A DNA stretch of 32,252 nucleotides. It comes from CBFIHN01 sp965662575 (GTDB lineage Bacteria > Pseudomonadota > Gammaproteobacteria > Francisellales > CACEW01). The notes under the pieces are model-generated. The model was not told the DNA's origin and did no database searches. It worked only from the letters and a program-made list of their open reading frames with translations. Below are positions 1-8,560 of the stretch, in pieces. A program made the translations under genes and the position numbers. Position 1 is the stretch's first letter. Each line of letters opens with the position of its first letter. The DNA lies in NCBI GenBank assembly GCA_965662575.1, contig CBFIHN010000015.1:1-32252 (forward strand), written 5' to 3'.

Positions 1-116
1 ACATCCCCGCTGGCATTGTATTGCTGCAGGCCTAACAATTGTGTTGCCTCAAGGCTAGCTGAGGAAAAAACCAAGCCAATCGTCGCCAGTGCGACTGAAA
101 AATTCGTCACAGTCAT
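1..116 (-). CDS. 5' end of a secreted-protein gene, cut by the window edge
   Basis: Read leftwards from an ATG at 116-114, about 38 residues are open to the window edge. They begin MTVTNFSVALATIGLVFSSA, a hydrophobic stretch ending in small residues, which looks like an export signal with cleavage near SSASLEA. No strong ribosome binding site is visible and the usual N-terminal positive charge is missing. An in-frame extension upstream (reading NFIKNT before the Met) has no ATG. Too little remains to name a family. Supported by the open frame and signal-like N-terminus only. Confidence 0.4.
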   Translation of the reverse strand, partial: MTVTNFSVALATIGLVFSSASLEATQLLGLQQYNASGD

Positions 117-245
117 CGTATTTTTTATGAAATTAATGGTATTTGTAGGTTTAATTTGAATTAAATTAGGATGTTAGTGTGAGTTTAGCTTAAATAGGGA
201 GGTCTATCCTAGCGGTTTTCTAAATGTCACTAAAGAAAATTTGCT

Positions 246-362
246 ATGAAAAGCAGAAATCAGCTTATTCGTATTTTTTGCCAAGAGGATGATTTTTGCA
301 AGGAATTAGAGCAATATTGTCCAAATTATTTTTCGGCAGATTTCGATTTAATGATCGGCTAA
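246..362 (+). pseudogene. Transposase N-terminal remnant (IS982-like)
   Basis: This short frame starts at ATG 246 and stops at TAA 360-362, giving 38 residues. It contains IRIFCQEDDFCKELEQ, which resembles the N-terminus of IS982-type transposases (IFC..DDFC pattern), from memory of that family. Nothing after the stop continues the protein, so this would be a decayed fragment of an insertion sequence. The fragment lies in the otherwise gene-free stretch before ppiD. It could be chance; the match is one short motif. Confidence 0.35.
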
Positions 363-850
363 TTGCAAATATGATATCGTGAAATTTTGATTCTGTATGT
401 GAGAAACCTTAATTCTCTTCTTGGTTTTGATGTGATTTTTATATGTACAAAGTCTTTGCTATTGTTCAATGTCGTTTCAACCATATTGAGGATGGAACCA
501 GTGCACTAATTCAAATAATAAATTTTTATGACTTAACAGCTCATAATTAGGTATTTAATATTAGCAATTCAAAAAACGACTACATCGTAGAGTCAGTTAC
601 TCATTATATTGAGCAAAGTATATGAATGCCCGATAGCTACTGTAGATCCTATGGGCAAACCGTAGGGTGACGGCTTGTAGGGGAAAGGTATGCAAGTTGG
701 ATTTAAGCAAAAGTCAAGTTTACTCCTGTTGCTTGCTCAGGGTAGCCTTTGCCTTGACCTTGGAGAGACGATGTTAAATAGCCATATCTCGATTTTAAAT
801 GGTTAATCTTGTATGCTAGCGCCTTTGAACTATGTCAAAGGGTAATTAGC
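363..850. other. Non-coding stretch upstream of ppiD
   Basis: No convincing gene is seen in these roughly 490 bases. A hairpin-capable block lies at 648-666 (arms CCTATGG and CCGTAGG, loop GCAAA), with no T-run after it, so it is not a terminator. A TTGACC at 754-759 is followed by TAAATA after only 15 bases, a poor promoter fit. The ppiD ribosome binding site AAAGGG lies at about 838-843. The stretch is longer than needed for a promoter and probably includes decayed insertion-sequence DNA. Confidence 0.4.
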
Positions 851-2680
851 ATGCTAATGCAAAAGATGCGCGATCATACGCAAGGTTGGATTATGTGGGT
901 TTTAGTAACTCTATTGTGTCTAATATTTGCATTGTGGGGTGTGAGTTATTATATCGATTCAGGTAGTGCAACAAAGCAAGTTGCTGCCAAGGTTGATGGT
1001 AGTCCAGTTTACGACACGGAGCTACAAAATGCCTATCAGCGTGCGCGCCAACAAATGGGTTCGGAACAAGTAGATGCCAAAGCTTTGCGTAAAGAAGTAT
1101 TACAGCAGCTAATTAATCAACAACTCTTGGTGAATGCTGCCCGAGTTGCCGGGTTAAGTGCGAGCAATGCACAGATAGATCAGTTGATTGTGACGATGCC
1201 TGCATTTCAAAAGGAAGGGAAATTTTCTCAAGAGTTATATCAACAAATTCTCCAGCGTGCCGGATTAACTACCGATGGTCTGCGGTTGCAACTTTCGCGC
1301 AGGATCCTCATGAGCCAGCTTGAGCGTGGCTTATTTGCGAGTAGTTTTATTCTGCCTAATGAGCAGCAACATTATCAGCGCTTGAGCTTGCAAAAGCGTG
1401 GGGTGGTTTATACTTTTTTACCATATAAAAAATTGATGACACAATCGAAGCCAAGCCAACAGCAAATGCAAGCGTATTATCAAGCGCATCAAGTTGACTA
1501 TACTGTACCGGAAAAAATACAGGTTGCCTATGTTATGCTATCAGTAGCTGATATTGCAAAGAGTATCATAGTCTCAGACTCTGAATTACAAGCGTATTAT
1601 CAACAGCATAAAGCAGACTATACTAAACCGGAGCAACGGCATATTGCACAAATAGTCTTACAAGTTCCATTGAATGCAGATAAACAAAAGGTCGCCAAAA
1701 TCACTGCCTTAGCAAAATCAATTGAGCAAAAATTACGTCAGGGACAGTCTTTTTCTCAATTAGCAAAAGCACAGTCGGATGATTCAATCTCTGCAAAAAA
1801 AGGTGGCGATATCGGTTGGATTAGTAATACCAATTCAATGTTTGATCAAGCTGCATTTGCTTTAAAATCGGTAGGTTCAGTATCAAAGCCTATCCGCACG
1901 AAATTTGGATGGCAGATTATTAAATTACTGGCGATTAAACCAGCAAAAATTGAAAGTTTTTCTCAGGTGAAATCCAAAATTCGTCACGCTATACAGACAG
2001 AGAAAGCGCAACGTATTTATGCAACCAAGGGTAATGAATTAGCCAATAGAGCGTTTGAAAATCCAGGGTCATTAGATTTCGCAGAAAACCTTGGTCTGCA
2101 AATTAAGATCTCCTCGCCTTTTGCTAAAATGGGAGCTAGTGGTCTATTCGCTAATAAAAAAGTGATTGCAGCGGCCTTTAGTGCCGAAGTTATGCGGGGT
2201 GACAACAGTGATGTGATTAATTTATCAGCGAATAAAGCGTTGGTCTTGCGTTTAGAGAAGAAAATTCCCTCACATGTATTGCCTCTGAGTTCAGTGCGTG
2301 CTCAGCTTGTTTCAGCTATCCAATTAGCGCAAGCAAAACAAAAGACTGAGGTGGCAGCGCAGCAGTTATTGGCTAAGCTTAAACATCAGTCAGTGCAGCA
2401 GCTTACTGGATATACTTGGCAACATAAAGTCATGAGTCGCAATCAAATCGGGGTTGATGCTGTGCTCACTCAGCATGTGTTCTCTAGTGTTAAATCAACC
2501 CCTGCAAGTGTGTCTAATCATCAGGGTATCTATGTTTATCAAGTGACAAAAATTTTGCCGGGAAAGGCGACAAAAGATGCCGTAAGTTCACCAATGTTTG
2601 CCTATCTAACTCAAGCGTTATTGGCGCAGGATTATCAGTACGCATTACGTCAGCAAGCAAAAATTGTTGTCAATGGATAG
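851..2680 (+). CDS. ppiD: PpiD-like periplasmic peptidyl-prolyl isomerase/chaperone
   Basis: SurA/PpiD-type folding factor anchored in the inner membrane and acting in the periplasm on newly exported proteins. A short basic N-terminus is followed by one membrane segment (about residues 13-34, WIMWVLVTLLCLIFALWG). A SurA_N-like helical domain follows, then a PpiC parvulin domain at about 262-362 (from RHIAQIVLQ through the GGDIGW motif to FGWQIIKLL). The C-terminal part is helical and less conserved. Length of 609 residues fits PpiD (about 620). I chose ATG 851 because AAAGGG sits 8 bases upstream and MLMQKMRDHTQGW matches PpiD starts; the frame is open back to 809. It overlaps the next gene by 8 bases, suggesting coupling. 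Identification is firm. Confidence 0.9.
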   Translation: MLMQKMRDHTQGWIMWVLVTLLCLIFALWGVSYYIDSGSATKQVAAKVDGSPVYDTELQNAYQRARQQMGSEQVDAKALRKEVLQQLINQQLLVNAARVAGLSASNAQIDQLIVTMPAFQKEGKFSQELYQQILQRAGLTTDGLRLQLSRRILMSQLERGLFASSFILPNEQQHYQRLSLQKRGVVYTFLPYKKLMTQSKPSQQQMQAYYQAHQVDYTVPEKIQVAYVMLSVADIAKSIIVSDSELQAYYQQHKADYTKPEQRHIAQIVLQVPLNADKQKVAKITALAKSIEQKLRQGQSFSQLAKAQSDDSISAKKGGDIGWISNTNSMFDQAAFALKSVGSVSKPIRTKFGWQIIKLLAIKPAKIESFSQVKSKIRHAIQTEKAQRIYATKGNELANRAFENPGSLDFAENLGLQIKISSPFAKMGASGLFANKKVIAAAFSAEVMRGDNSDVINLSANKALVLRLEKKIPSHVLPLSSVRAQLVSAIQLAQAKQKTEVAAQQLLAKLKHQSVQQLTGYTWQHKVMSRNQIGVDAVLTQHVFSSVKSTPASVSNHQGIYVYQVTKILPGKATKDAVSSPMFAYLTQALLAQDYQYALRQQAKIVVNG

Positions 2681-3578
2681 GCTGATTAAATCATTAACAG
2701 CCTGTAGTTTTCAATGTTTGCTTGCGGTGTTGAAAGTGTTGGTGCGCTTACCTTATCAATGGCAAATGTCTTTGGGTTGTACCCTCGGTTACTTGAGCTA
2801 TTATTTGTTTAAACGACGACGGCATATTGCGCGTGTCAACCTTGACCTGTGTTTTCCAGAGCTTTCTCAAGTGGAGCGGGAAGTATTGGTTCGTCATGCT
2901 TTTCAATCTATTGGTAAAGCAATGTTTGAGGCCCTGTTAGCCTGGTTCGCATCGGATAAAAAACTACAAGCAATACCTTTCAGCTATAAAGGTATTGAAC
3001 ATCTTGAGCAGGCAATACAAACGGGACAAGGTGTTTTATTATGCAGTGGACATTTTACCTGCCTTGAATTGATTGGCCGCTATGTCTGTCAAGACTATCC
3101 ATTGCATTTGGTTATGAAGCGTAGTCGTAAAGTGAATACTCGGGAATTAGTTGAGCAATCACGAAAAAAATATGCACGTGGCTTAGTTTATAGTGATCAA
3201 ATTCGACAGGTAGTCCGTTTGCTACGTCAAGGTGAGATTGTTTGGTATGCACCGGACCAAGACTTTGGTCGTGAGTTGAGTGAAATGGTCACGTTTCTTG
3301 GTGTGCCAACTGCAACACTAAAAGCGACGGCAAGCTTGGTCAAAGCAGGTAATGCATTATTGGTTCCTTGTTTGTTTTATCGAAATGAGAATAATGCAGG
3401 ATACACCTGTGAGTTTTTGCCCGCTTTTGATCATTACCCTTGCGGTGATGCTGCAGCTGATGCTCAACGTTACAATAGTATGCTTGAGCCTTATGTACAG
3501 CGTTATCCAGCGCAATATTTATGGGTTCATCGACGCTTTAAAACACAACCATTGGGTGCTGGGTCGGTTTATAGTTAA
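2673..3578 (+). CDS. LpxL/HtrB-family lipid A lauroyl/myristoyl-type acyltransferase
   Basis: Inner-membrane lysophospholipid-type acyltransferase that adds a secondary acyl chain from acyl-ACP to lipid A precursor. The N-terminal hydrophobic segment covers about residues 8-46 (through YLSYYLFKRRR). The catalytic H-X4-E motif of the family is SGHFTCLEL (His127, Glu132). A further conserved block is WYAPDQDFG, and the protein ends in WVHRRFK, as LpxL/LpxM proteins do. Length of 301 residues is usual (about 305). Start ATG 2673 lies inside the end of ppiD, so the two genes form an operon. Whether it is the LpxL or LpxM paralogue cannot be decided from sequence alone. Confidence 0.85.
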   Translation: MDRLIKSLTACSFQCLLAVLKVLVRLPYQWQMSLGCTLGYLSYYLFKRRRHIARVNLDLCFPELSQVEREVLVRHAFQSIGKAMFEALLAWFASDKKLQAIPFSYKGIEHLEQAIQTGQGVLLCSGHFTCLELIGRYVCQDYPLHLVMKRSRKVNTRELVEQSRKKYARGLVYSDQIRQVVRLLRQGEIVWYAPDQDFGRELSEMVTFLGVPTATLKATASLVKAGNALLVPCLFYRNENNAGYTCEFLPAFDHYPCGDAAADAQRYNSMLEPYVQRYPAQYLWVHRRFKTQPLGAGSVYS

Positions 3579-3635
3579 TAGTTAGGTGATGAGTTGGGTG
3601 TTATTTAGCTTAGAAGCAATCATCCTTATTGATTA

Positions 3636-3663
3636 TTGAGTTTGCCTCAGGTGCTGTTATACT
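3636..3663 (+). promoter_or_regulatory. Candidate sigma-70 promoter of the yccA-like gene
   Basis: TTGAGT at 3636-3641 and TATACT at 3658-3663 are separated by 16 bases. The -10 matches consensus in five of six positions. It lies 37 bases upstream of the start codon, in the gap after lpxL, so the downstream gene is likely expressed separately. Confidence 0.5.
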
Positions 3664-3700
3664 AAGTCTTCTCAATTCAAAAACCTGGAGATAAATTCAA

Positions 3701-4372
3701 ATGGACAGATCACATATTGCGAGCCAACAAGGTGCGTCAGTATTAGCGACTAACAAAGTATTGCGCAATACTTATATCTTATTGGCAATTACGTTAATCT
3801 TTAGCAGCGTGACTGCCGCGGTTTCTACGCTGCATAATGCCGCGCCGGTTAATATTTTCTTATTTTTAGTTGTGGCCATTGGTTTTCCATTTTTATTAAA
3901 TGCCGTGCGTAACAGTCCATGGGCTTTGGTTTTGACTTTTGCCTATACCGGTTTTGTTGGGTGGAGTCTGGGGCCAATCCTTAATTTCTATATTAAAACT
4001 TTTAGTAATGGCCCAAGCTTAATTATGATGGCTTTGGGTTCAACGGGCTTGATCTTTTTGGGGTTGTCAGCATTTGCCATGAATACCAAACGTGATTTTT
4101 CACATTGGGGTCGTTTTTTAATGGTTGGTGTTATTGTTGCTGTCGTTGCCATGGTTGCAAATATTTTCTTGAAGATGCCTGCGCTACAATTAGCCATCTC
4201 TGTGATTTTCGCGCTTATTTCTGGTGCGTATATCATGTATATGACCAATCAAATTATCCAAGGTGGTGAGCGAAATTATGTCATTGCCACGGTGGTGCTG
4301 TATGTCTCCTTGGTGAATATTTTCCTAACTATCCTGCAGCTGTTGGGGATGTTTGGCGGTGATCGAAACTAA
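3701..4372 (+). CDS. yccA: Bax inhibitor-1/YccA family membrane protein
   Basis: Polytopic inner-membrane protein of the BI-1 (UPF0005) family. In E. coli YccA interacts with the membrane protease FtsH. Seven hydrophobic segments can be counted across 223 residues (E. coli YccA is 219), beginning at YILLAITLIFSSVTAAVS and ending at LVNIFLTILQLLGMFGG, the typical BI-1 C-terminus. The N-terminal cytoplasmic tail is about 25 residues. A GGAG ribosome binding site stands before ATG 3701. A promoter precedes it and a hairpin terminator follows, so it looks monocistronic. Family assignment is strong; the exact orthology to YccA is by similarity of length and ends. Confidence 0.85.
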   Translation: MDRSHIASQQGASVLATNKVLRNTYILLAITLIFSSVTAAVSTLHNAAPVNIFLFLVVAIGFPFLLNAVRNSPWALVLTFAYTGFVGWSLGPILNFYIKTFSNGPSLIMMALGSTGLIFLGLSAFAMNTKRDFSHWGRFLMVGVIVAVVAMVANIFLKMPALQLAISVIFALISGAYIMYMTNQIIQGGERNYVIATVVLYVSLVNIFLTILQLLGMFGGDRN

Positions 4373-4442
4373 TTGAATCACAATTTTATATCACTATTCG
4401 TATGATTGGCATGTTTAAAAGTGGTTGTGATTTAAACTGTTC

Positions 4443-4465
4443 AGCCCGTTACTGCGGGCTTTTTT
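4443..4465 (+). terminator. Rho-independent terminator after the yccA-like gene
   Basis: Stem AGCCCG / CGGGCT (4443-4448 and 4455-4460) with a six-base loop, followed directly by a T-run. It ends the yccA transcript about 70 bases past the stop codon. Confidence 0.85.
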
Positions 4466-4482
4466 GTAAGAATATCCCCCCA

Positions 4483-4511
4483 TTGACTATTGTGCTTTAT
4501 GGATTGATATT
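4483..4511 (+). promoter_or_regulatory. Candidate sigma-70 promoter of glnS
   Basis: TTGACT (4483-4488) and GATATT (4506-4511) with a 17-base spacer, just downstream of the terminator and about 200 bases before the glnS start. The long leader that would result contains the hairpin at 4639-4659. Confidence 0.45.
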
Positions 4512-4638
4512 CAATGAAATGTCATCCTTTCGCCGGCGGGTATCGGAGTATGAACAACTGGGTCTCTGTCTGCGAAGCAATGGCAACAAACGGTTCATCT
4601 ATTAGCAATTAAATACATCACCATTGCCCTTATTCGTT

Positions 4639-4659
4639 CCTTCGGGTTTGACCCGAGGG
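4639..4659 (+). promoter_or_regulatory. Strong hairpin in the glnS leader
   Basis: A nine-base stem (one G-T pair) closes a three-base loop; its core is TCGGGT-TTG-ACCCGA at 4642-4656. It lies about 55 bases before the chosen glnS start. No U-run follows (TTTCCTCTG), so it is a leader structure rather than a plain terminator. A role in controlling glnS is possible but unproven. Confidence 0.4.
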
Positions 4660-4713
4660 TTTCCTCTGTTATACAGATTCTTTGCACAAGTGACAGAACA
4701 CGGTAAATGCTTT

Positions 4714-6381
4714 ATGTCAGAACAAAACTCAACACCTAGCAATTTTATTCGTCATATTATCGATAACGACTTGGCTGTTGGGAAACACAGCACGGTTGTG
4801 ACACGCTTCCCACCAGAGCCTAATGGTTTTTTACATATTGGTCATGCAAAATCAATTTGCTTAAATTTTGGTTTGGCTGAAGATTATGCCGGTGCTCAAT
4901 GCCATCTGCGCTTTGATGATACCAATCCAGAGAAGGAAGAAAATTTTTATACTAAAGCGATTGAGCAAGATGTTCGCTGGCTAGGGTTTCAATGGGCGGG
5001 GGACATCAAGCATGCCTCGGATTATTACGAACAATTTTATCAAGCAGCTGTTAGATTAATTAAAGCAGATAAAGCCTATGTTTGTAGCTTATCTGCTGAT
5101 CAAATGCAGGCGATGCGTGGTACACTGACCGAGCCTGGACAAGCTTGCTCAGATCGCAGTCGCAGCATGAACGAAAGCCTTGATTTGTTTGCACGTATGC
5201 GTGCTGGTGAGTTTTCAGAAGGGCAATATACTTTGCGTGCAAAAATTGATATGAGTGCTGGTAATGTCAATCTGCGTGACCCGGTTATTTATCGTATTCG
5301 TCGACAAACACACCACCGAACCGGTGATGCGTGGTGTATTTATCCCATGTATGATTTCGCCCATGCGTTATCTGATGCAATTGAAGGCATAACGCATTCA
5401 TTGTGTACACTTGAATTTCAAGATCACCGTCCACTCTATGATTGGGTGGTTGAGCATTGCCAAATGCCTCATCGCCCACAGCAGATTGAATTTTCACGGC
5501 TTAATCTCAATTATACGATCACCAGCAAGCGCAAGCTGAAGCAGTTAGTTGATGGTCATTATGTTGATGGCTGGGATGATCCTCGTATGGCGACTTTAAG
5601 TGGTATGCGGCGGCGTGGGTTTCCCGCGCAGGCAATTCGCAAATTTTGTACGCAATTGGGGGTCTCTAAGCAGGACTCAATAATCGATATGAGTATCCTT
5701 GAAAATTGTGTGCGCGATCACTTAAATCAAGATGCTCAGCGTCGAATGGCCGTGCTTAACCCGCTGAAAGTGATTATTACTAATTATCCTGAGACTCAAG
5801 TTGAGATGCTTTCTGTGAGCAACCACCCCCAAAATCCTGATGTTGGGCGTCGTGAACTGCCATTCAGCCGAGAGCTTTATATTGAGCGTGAGGATTTTAA
5901 GCTTGAGCCAGAGCCAAAGTATTTTCGGCTTGCCCCTGGTAAAGAGGTGCGATTGATTAATGCGTATGTCATTCATTGTGATAGTGTCATTCAAGATGAT
6001 CAGGGAAATATCAGTGAGTTGCACTGTCATTATTTACCTGAAACCTTAGCGGGCAAAAAACCTGCTCATGGAGGTAAAGTTAAAGGTGTTATTCATTGGC
6101 TATCTGCCGTGCAAGCACAAGATGCTGAAGTTCGTCTCTATGATAGATTATTTAATCTTGAAAACCCTGGTGCTGAGTCAGATTTTTTGCAGGCATTAAA
6201 TCCAGAGTCTTTGCAAGTCATCTCAAAGGCTAAGGTAGAAACATCTTTATTGGGTGTCGAAGCTGGCGATACTTTTCAGTTCAATCGACTGGGTTACTTT
6301 TGTGCGGATACAAAACATACATCGAGTAAACCAGTTTTTAACCGTGTGGTTGCGTTGAGAGATAAGTGGCTTGCGTCATAG
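4714..6381 (+). CDS. glnS: Glutamine--tRNA ligase
   Basis: Class I aminoacyl-tRNA synthetase charging tRNA-Gln with glutamine in the cytosol. The HIGH-type signature is in PPEPNGFLHIGHAKS (about residues 33-47), and the KMSKS-like loop is TITSKRKLKQLV (about 268-279). The C-terminal beta-barrel domains continue to the end, including NPDVGRRELPFSRELYIER. From ATG 4714 the protein has 555 residues, matching E. coli GlnRS (554), and MSEQNSTPSNFIRHIIDNDL aligns with known N-termini. The frame is open upstream to 4624, but that extension is not family-like. The ribosome binding site is weak. The next gene is convergent, with its stop only 6 bases away. Confidence 0.95.
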   Translation: MSEQNSTPSNFIRHIIDNDLAVGKHSTVVTRFPPEPNGFLHIGHAKSICLNFGLAEDYAGAQCHLRFDDTNPEKEENFYTKAIEQDVRWLGFQWAGDIKHASDYYEQFYQAAVRLIKADKAYVCSLSADQMQAMRGTLTEPGQACSDRSRSMNESLDLFARMRAGEFSEGQYTLRAKIDMSAGNVNLRDPVIYRIRRQTHHRTGDAWCIYPMYDFAHALSDAIEGITHSLCTLEFQDHRPLYDWVVEHCQMPHRPQQIEFSRLNLNYTITSKRKLKQLVDGHYVDGWDDPRMATLSGMRRRGFPAQAIRKFCTQLGVSKQDSIIDMSILENCVRDHLNQDAQRRMAVLNPLKVIITNYPETQVEMLSVSNHPQNPDVGRRELPFSRELYIEREDFKLEPEPKYFRLAPGKEVRLINAYVIHCDSVIQDDQGNISELHCHYLPETLAGKKPAHGGKVKGVIHWLSAVQAQDAEVRLYDRLFNLENPGAESDFLQALNPESLQVISKAKVETSLLGVEAGDTFQFNRLGYFCADTKHTSSKPVFNRVVALRDKWLAS

Positions 6382-6386
6382 CTACC

Positions 6387-7769
6387 TTAAGTTTTTCGAA
6401 GCCAAGCGATGATGGTAGTTATTGCCATGGCGATAGCACCAATGATTAGCGTCATGCTAAAACTCGATGCGGGTAAAGTTTGTTGCCAACTCAATGTTTG
6501 TATCCCTGAACTCAAAATCAAAGCGACTGCAGCACAAGATACGGCAAAGCTGCCACTCAGCTGAATGACCGCGCTATTAATAATCGTGCCGGCAGTGAGA
6601 TCCCTGGTCTTTAATGATTGTGTAATAGCTACATTCACTATGGTAATGAATAAGCCGATCACAAAGCCTTCAAGAAAACATGAGCTGATTAAAATCAAAA
6701 GATTAAAATGACTGACAACCCAAGCAAATAAAAATTGAAATAGACTAATTAGAATAAGGCCAGTTAGTAAAATATGCTGGTTTTTGAAATGCAGCATAAC
6801 TGGTTTAGTAAACCATTTTGCAATCCAAACACCAACAATCATTGGCAGCAAGGATAGGGCGCTTTCTAGAGCAGAGTAGTGATGTAGTGTTTGTAAGTAC
6901 AGTGGTAATAAAAACCAAATGCCACTCGATAGTAGACGTGTTGCTGCACTCACTGAAATAAAATATCTGAACTGTCTGTTGCAAAAAAGGCGCACATTGA
7001 TAACAGGATAAGCTTTGCGTTTTGCATAGAGAATATAACTAATCAAAAACAGAATACCCAGTGAGGCAACTAGAAATTTATATGGCAAAGCCATTGGCGC
7101 GATAATCGTATCAAAGAAACCCAATAGAGTAATCAGCGCTGAGGCGAGGAGGGTAAAACCTTTAAAGTCAAAATGGTGGATTGGATTGCGTTCAATCTCA
7201 GGGAAAAATCGCCAGATAATTAATAATAAGCTCAAGCCAATCGGCAAATTAATTAGAAAAATAAATCGCCAGCTTAGCCAAGTGGTCAGTGCCCCACCAA
7301 TTAATGGGCCAATTAAAGGGCCTAGTGTGACGATGGTGGCAATCTTTGAAGAAATTTCTGCTAAACGGTCTCGATAAAGACGAATCATGACGAGCCTAGC
7401 GACTGGCATTGTGAAGGCTCCACAAGAACCTTGTAGTGCACGAGCGGCAGTTAGCATGCCAAGGTCAGTGGCACAGGCACAGACCAACGATGTCATGATA
7501 AAACCAATAATGGATATCAGTAATATTTTATTTGCGCCAAAGCGATCCGCGAGCCAACCAGCGGCAGGGATAAACATGCCTAATGTTAGTAGATAGATCG
7601 TAATCGCAATTTTTAAATGTATGGCATTGACATGTAAGCTCAGCGCAATCTGTGGTAGTGAGGTGTTAAGTGCACTCCCATCAACCAGTTCCATGAGCAT
7701 AATCAGTCCAATGGCAATGGGGATAATACGATTATGTTTATTTTTGTTTTGTTTTGTAGCTGTGGGCAT
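6387..7769 (-). CDS. MFS transporter, DHA2/EmrB-QacA type (14 TM)
   Basis: Proton-driven drug-efflux-type transporter of the inner membrane. Its 460 residues are almost wholly hydrophobic segments, consistent with 14 membrane helices. The family's motif A is seen as GWLADRFGANK in the loop after helix 2. The N-terminal GSALNTSLPQIALSL block and the central GPLIGPLIGGALTTWLSWR (motif C region and following) are typical of the EmrB/QacA group. Transcribed leftwards, convergent with glnS. No adaptor (EmrA) gene is adjacent. Substrate cannot be told from sequence. Confidence 0.85.
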   Translation of the reverse strand: MPTATKQNKNKHNRIIPIAIGLIMLMELVDGSALNTSLPQIALSLHVNAIHLKIAITIYLLTLGMFIPAAGWLADRFGANKILLISIIGFIMTSLVCACATDLGMLTAARALQGSCGAFTMPVARLVMIRLYRDRLAEISSKIATIVTLGPLIGPLIGGALTTWLSWRFIFLINLPIGLSLLLIIWRFFPEIERNPIHHFDFKGFTLLASALITLLGFFDTIIAPMALPYKFLVASLGILFLISYILYAKRKAYPVINVRLFCNRQFRYFISVSAATRLLSSGIWFLLPLYLQTLHHYSALESALSLLPMIVGVWIAKWFTKPVMLHFKNQHILLTGLILISLFQFLFAWVVSHFNLLILISSCFLEGFVIGLFITIVNVAITQSLKTRDLTAGTIINSAVIQLSGSFAVSCAAVALILSSGIQTLSWQQTLPASSFSMTLIIGAIAMAITTIIAWLRKT

Positions 7770-7880
7770 TAGTTTTTCAATTAAATATCAATGTGCTTTA
7801 ATGAATAATCTGGTCAGGATTGCTAATGAGCAAGATAGTCTGACACTCATGTGGTCTCTCAGCAAATTAGGGCAAGTTTG

Positions 7881-7905
7881 TTGATTATATCAATATATTA
7901 ATCAA
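7881..7905. promoter_or_regulatory. Inverted repeat upstream of the MFS gene
   Basis: Arms TTGATTA (7881-7887) and TAATCAA (7899-7905). It lies about 110 bases upstream of the leftward MFS gene and just before the methyltransferase remnant. A regulator-binding site for the MFS promoter is possible, but no regulator gene is adjacent. Confidence 0.25.
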
Positions 7906-7929
7906 TACGCTGCCCTGCCCGCAGAGGCT

Positions 7930-8112
7930 GCTGAAGAAAAAATGGTATATCGTTTGGGTTTAATGACAACCAAGGATATTGGCATTGAGCGAGCTTTATT
8001 GACCAAGAAGGAATATAATGCAACTGTCAAAGGCTTTGAGCAGTTTGAGCAAGACGAAGATGCTATCTCAGGCTTTTTCCGTAATATTTTGGTGGCGGGG
8101 CATAAATGCTAA
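7930..8112 (+). pseudogene. C-terminal remnant of a class I methyltransferase
   Basis: The frame ending at TAA 8110-8112 encodes about 60 residues (EEKMVYRLGLMTTKDIGIER to RNILVAGHKC). It matches the last 60 residues of the intact methyltransferase encoded at 27998-28810, with a handful of substitutions. The SAM-binding part is absent; before 7930 the sequence is unrelated. A small open frame from ATG 7942 remains but would have no methyltransferase function. The end overlaps the GNAT start exactly as in the intact copy, showing that the pair was duplicated as a unit. Confidence 0.85.
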
Positions 8113-8526
8113 AAATCGCTGAAGCAACAAGAGAGCAAGATATTAACGCCTGTTTTGCAATTCGCACGCAGGTGTTTGTTATTGAACAAAATGTGCCTGA
8201 AGCACTTGAGTGGGATGGCCTGGATAAAGAGAGTCGACACTATTTGTTAACGGATGAAGGGAAACCTTGTGCAACGCTGCGCACGCGTCAGCTTGACGAG
8301 AAGCTAAAAATTGAACGGATGGCAGTGCTGTCAGAGTGTCGAGGCCATGGCTTTGGTCAGCAGTTGCTGGAATATGTCATTGATCTTGCAAAATCAGAGC
8401 TGGAAATTAGTGAGGTGGTGCTCAGTGCGCAGTGCCATGCAATCCCGTTTTATCAAAAATTAGGCTTTAGTGTTTGCAGTGATATTTATTTAGATGCGGA
8501 TATTGAGCATCGGGATATGGTTTTAG
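7930..8526 (+). repeat. Left copy of a 597-bp direct repeat (methyltransferase tail + GNAT)
   Basis: This segment matches 28628-29224 in the same orientation with a constant offset of 20698 bases and no insertion or deletion from the shared GAAGAA at 7933/28631 to about 8526. Similarity is high but not perfect. Outside these limits the flanks differ: MFS gene versus full methyltransferase on the left, XRE gene versus amidase on the right. Confidence 0.9.
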
Positions 8527-8537
8527 AAATAGATTAG
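8106..8537 (+). CDS. GNAT-family N-acetyltransferase (left paralogue)
   Basis: GCN5-related acetyltransferase of 143 residues, similar in style to YjcF/ElaA-type proteins. The acetyl-CoA-binding segment is ERMAVLSECRGHGFGQQLLE (R-x-x-G-x-G/A variant RGHGFG). A C-terminal FYQKLGFSVCSD block is also typical. By my count only 16 residues differ from the copy at 28804-29238. ATG 8106 overlaps the stop of the methyltransferase remnant, as in the other copy. With the methyltransferase truncated, its original upstream promoter is lost, so its expression is uncertain. Substrate unknown. Confidence 0.85.
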   Translation: MLKIAEATREQDINACFAIRTQVFVIEQNVPEALEWDGLDKESRHYLLTDEGKPCATLRTRQLDEKLKIERMAVLSECRGHGFGQQLLEYVIDLAKSELEISEVVLSAQCHAIPFYQKLGFSVCSDIYLDADIEHRDMVLEID

Positions 8538-8560
8538 TGAATTTTAACAAGCTTTAAAGA

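Noticed and set aside
628..690. Possible riboswitch upstream of ppiD (GGGCAAACC followed by GGGTGACGGC)
   Set aside because: The GGGCAAACC piece recalls class I c-di-GMP riboswitches, but the required GACGCAAAGCC-like segment and the tetraloop helix are missing, and it is far from the ppiD start. Only a simple hairpin is supported.
3352..3585. Second frame at the 3' end of the acyltransferase gene
   Set aside because: Out-of-frame shadow of conserved acyltransferase sequence.
4402..4605. Small open frame spanning the yccA terminator
   Set aside because: It reads through a clear hairpin terminator and a likely promoter and has no ribosome binding site or recognisable sequence.
5060..6030. 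Minus-strand open frames within glnS
   Set aside because: They are antisense to a well-supported gene, have no family resemblance and no ribosome binding sites.
7186..7884. Plus-strand open frames opposite the MFS gene
   Set aside because: They mirror the hydrophobic codons of the transporter on the other strand and resemble nothing known.
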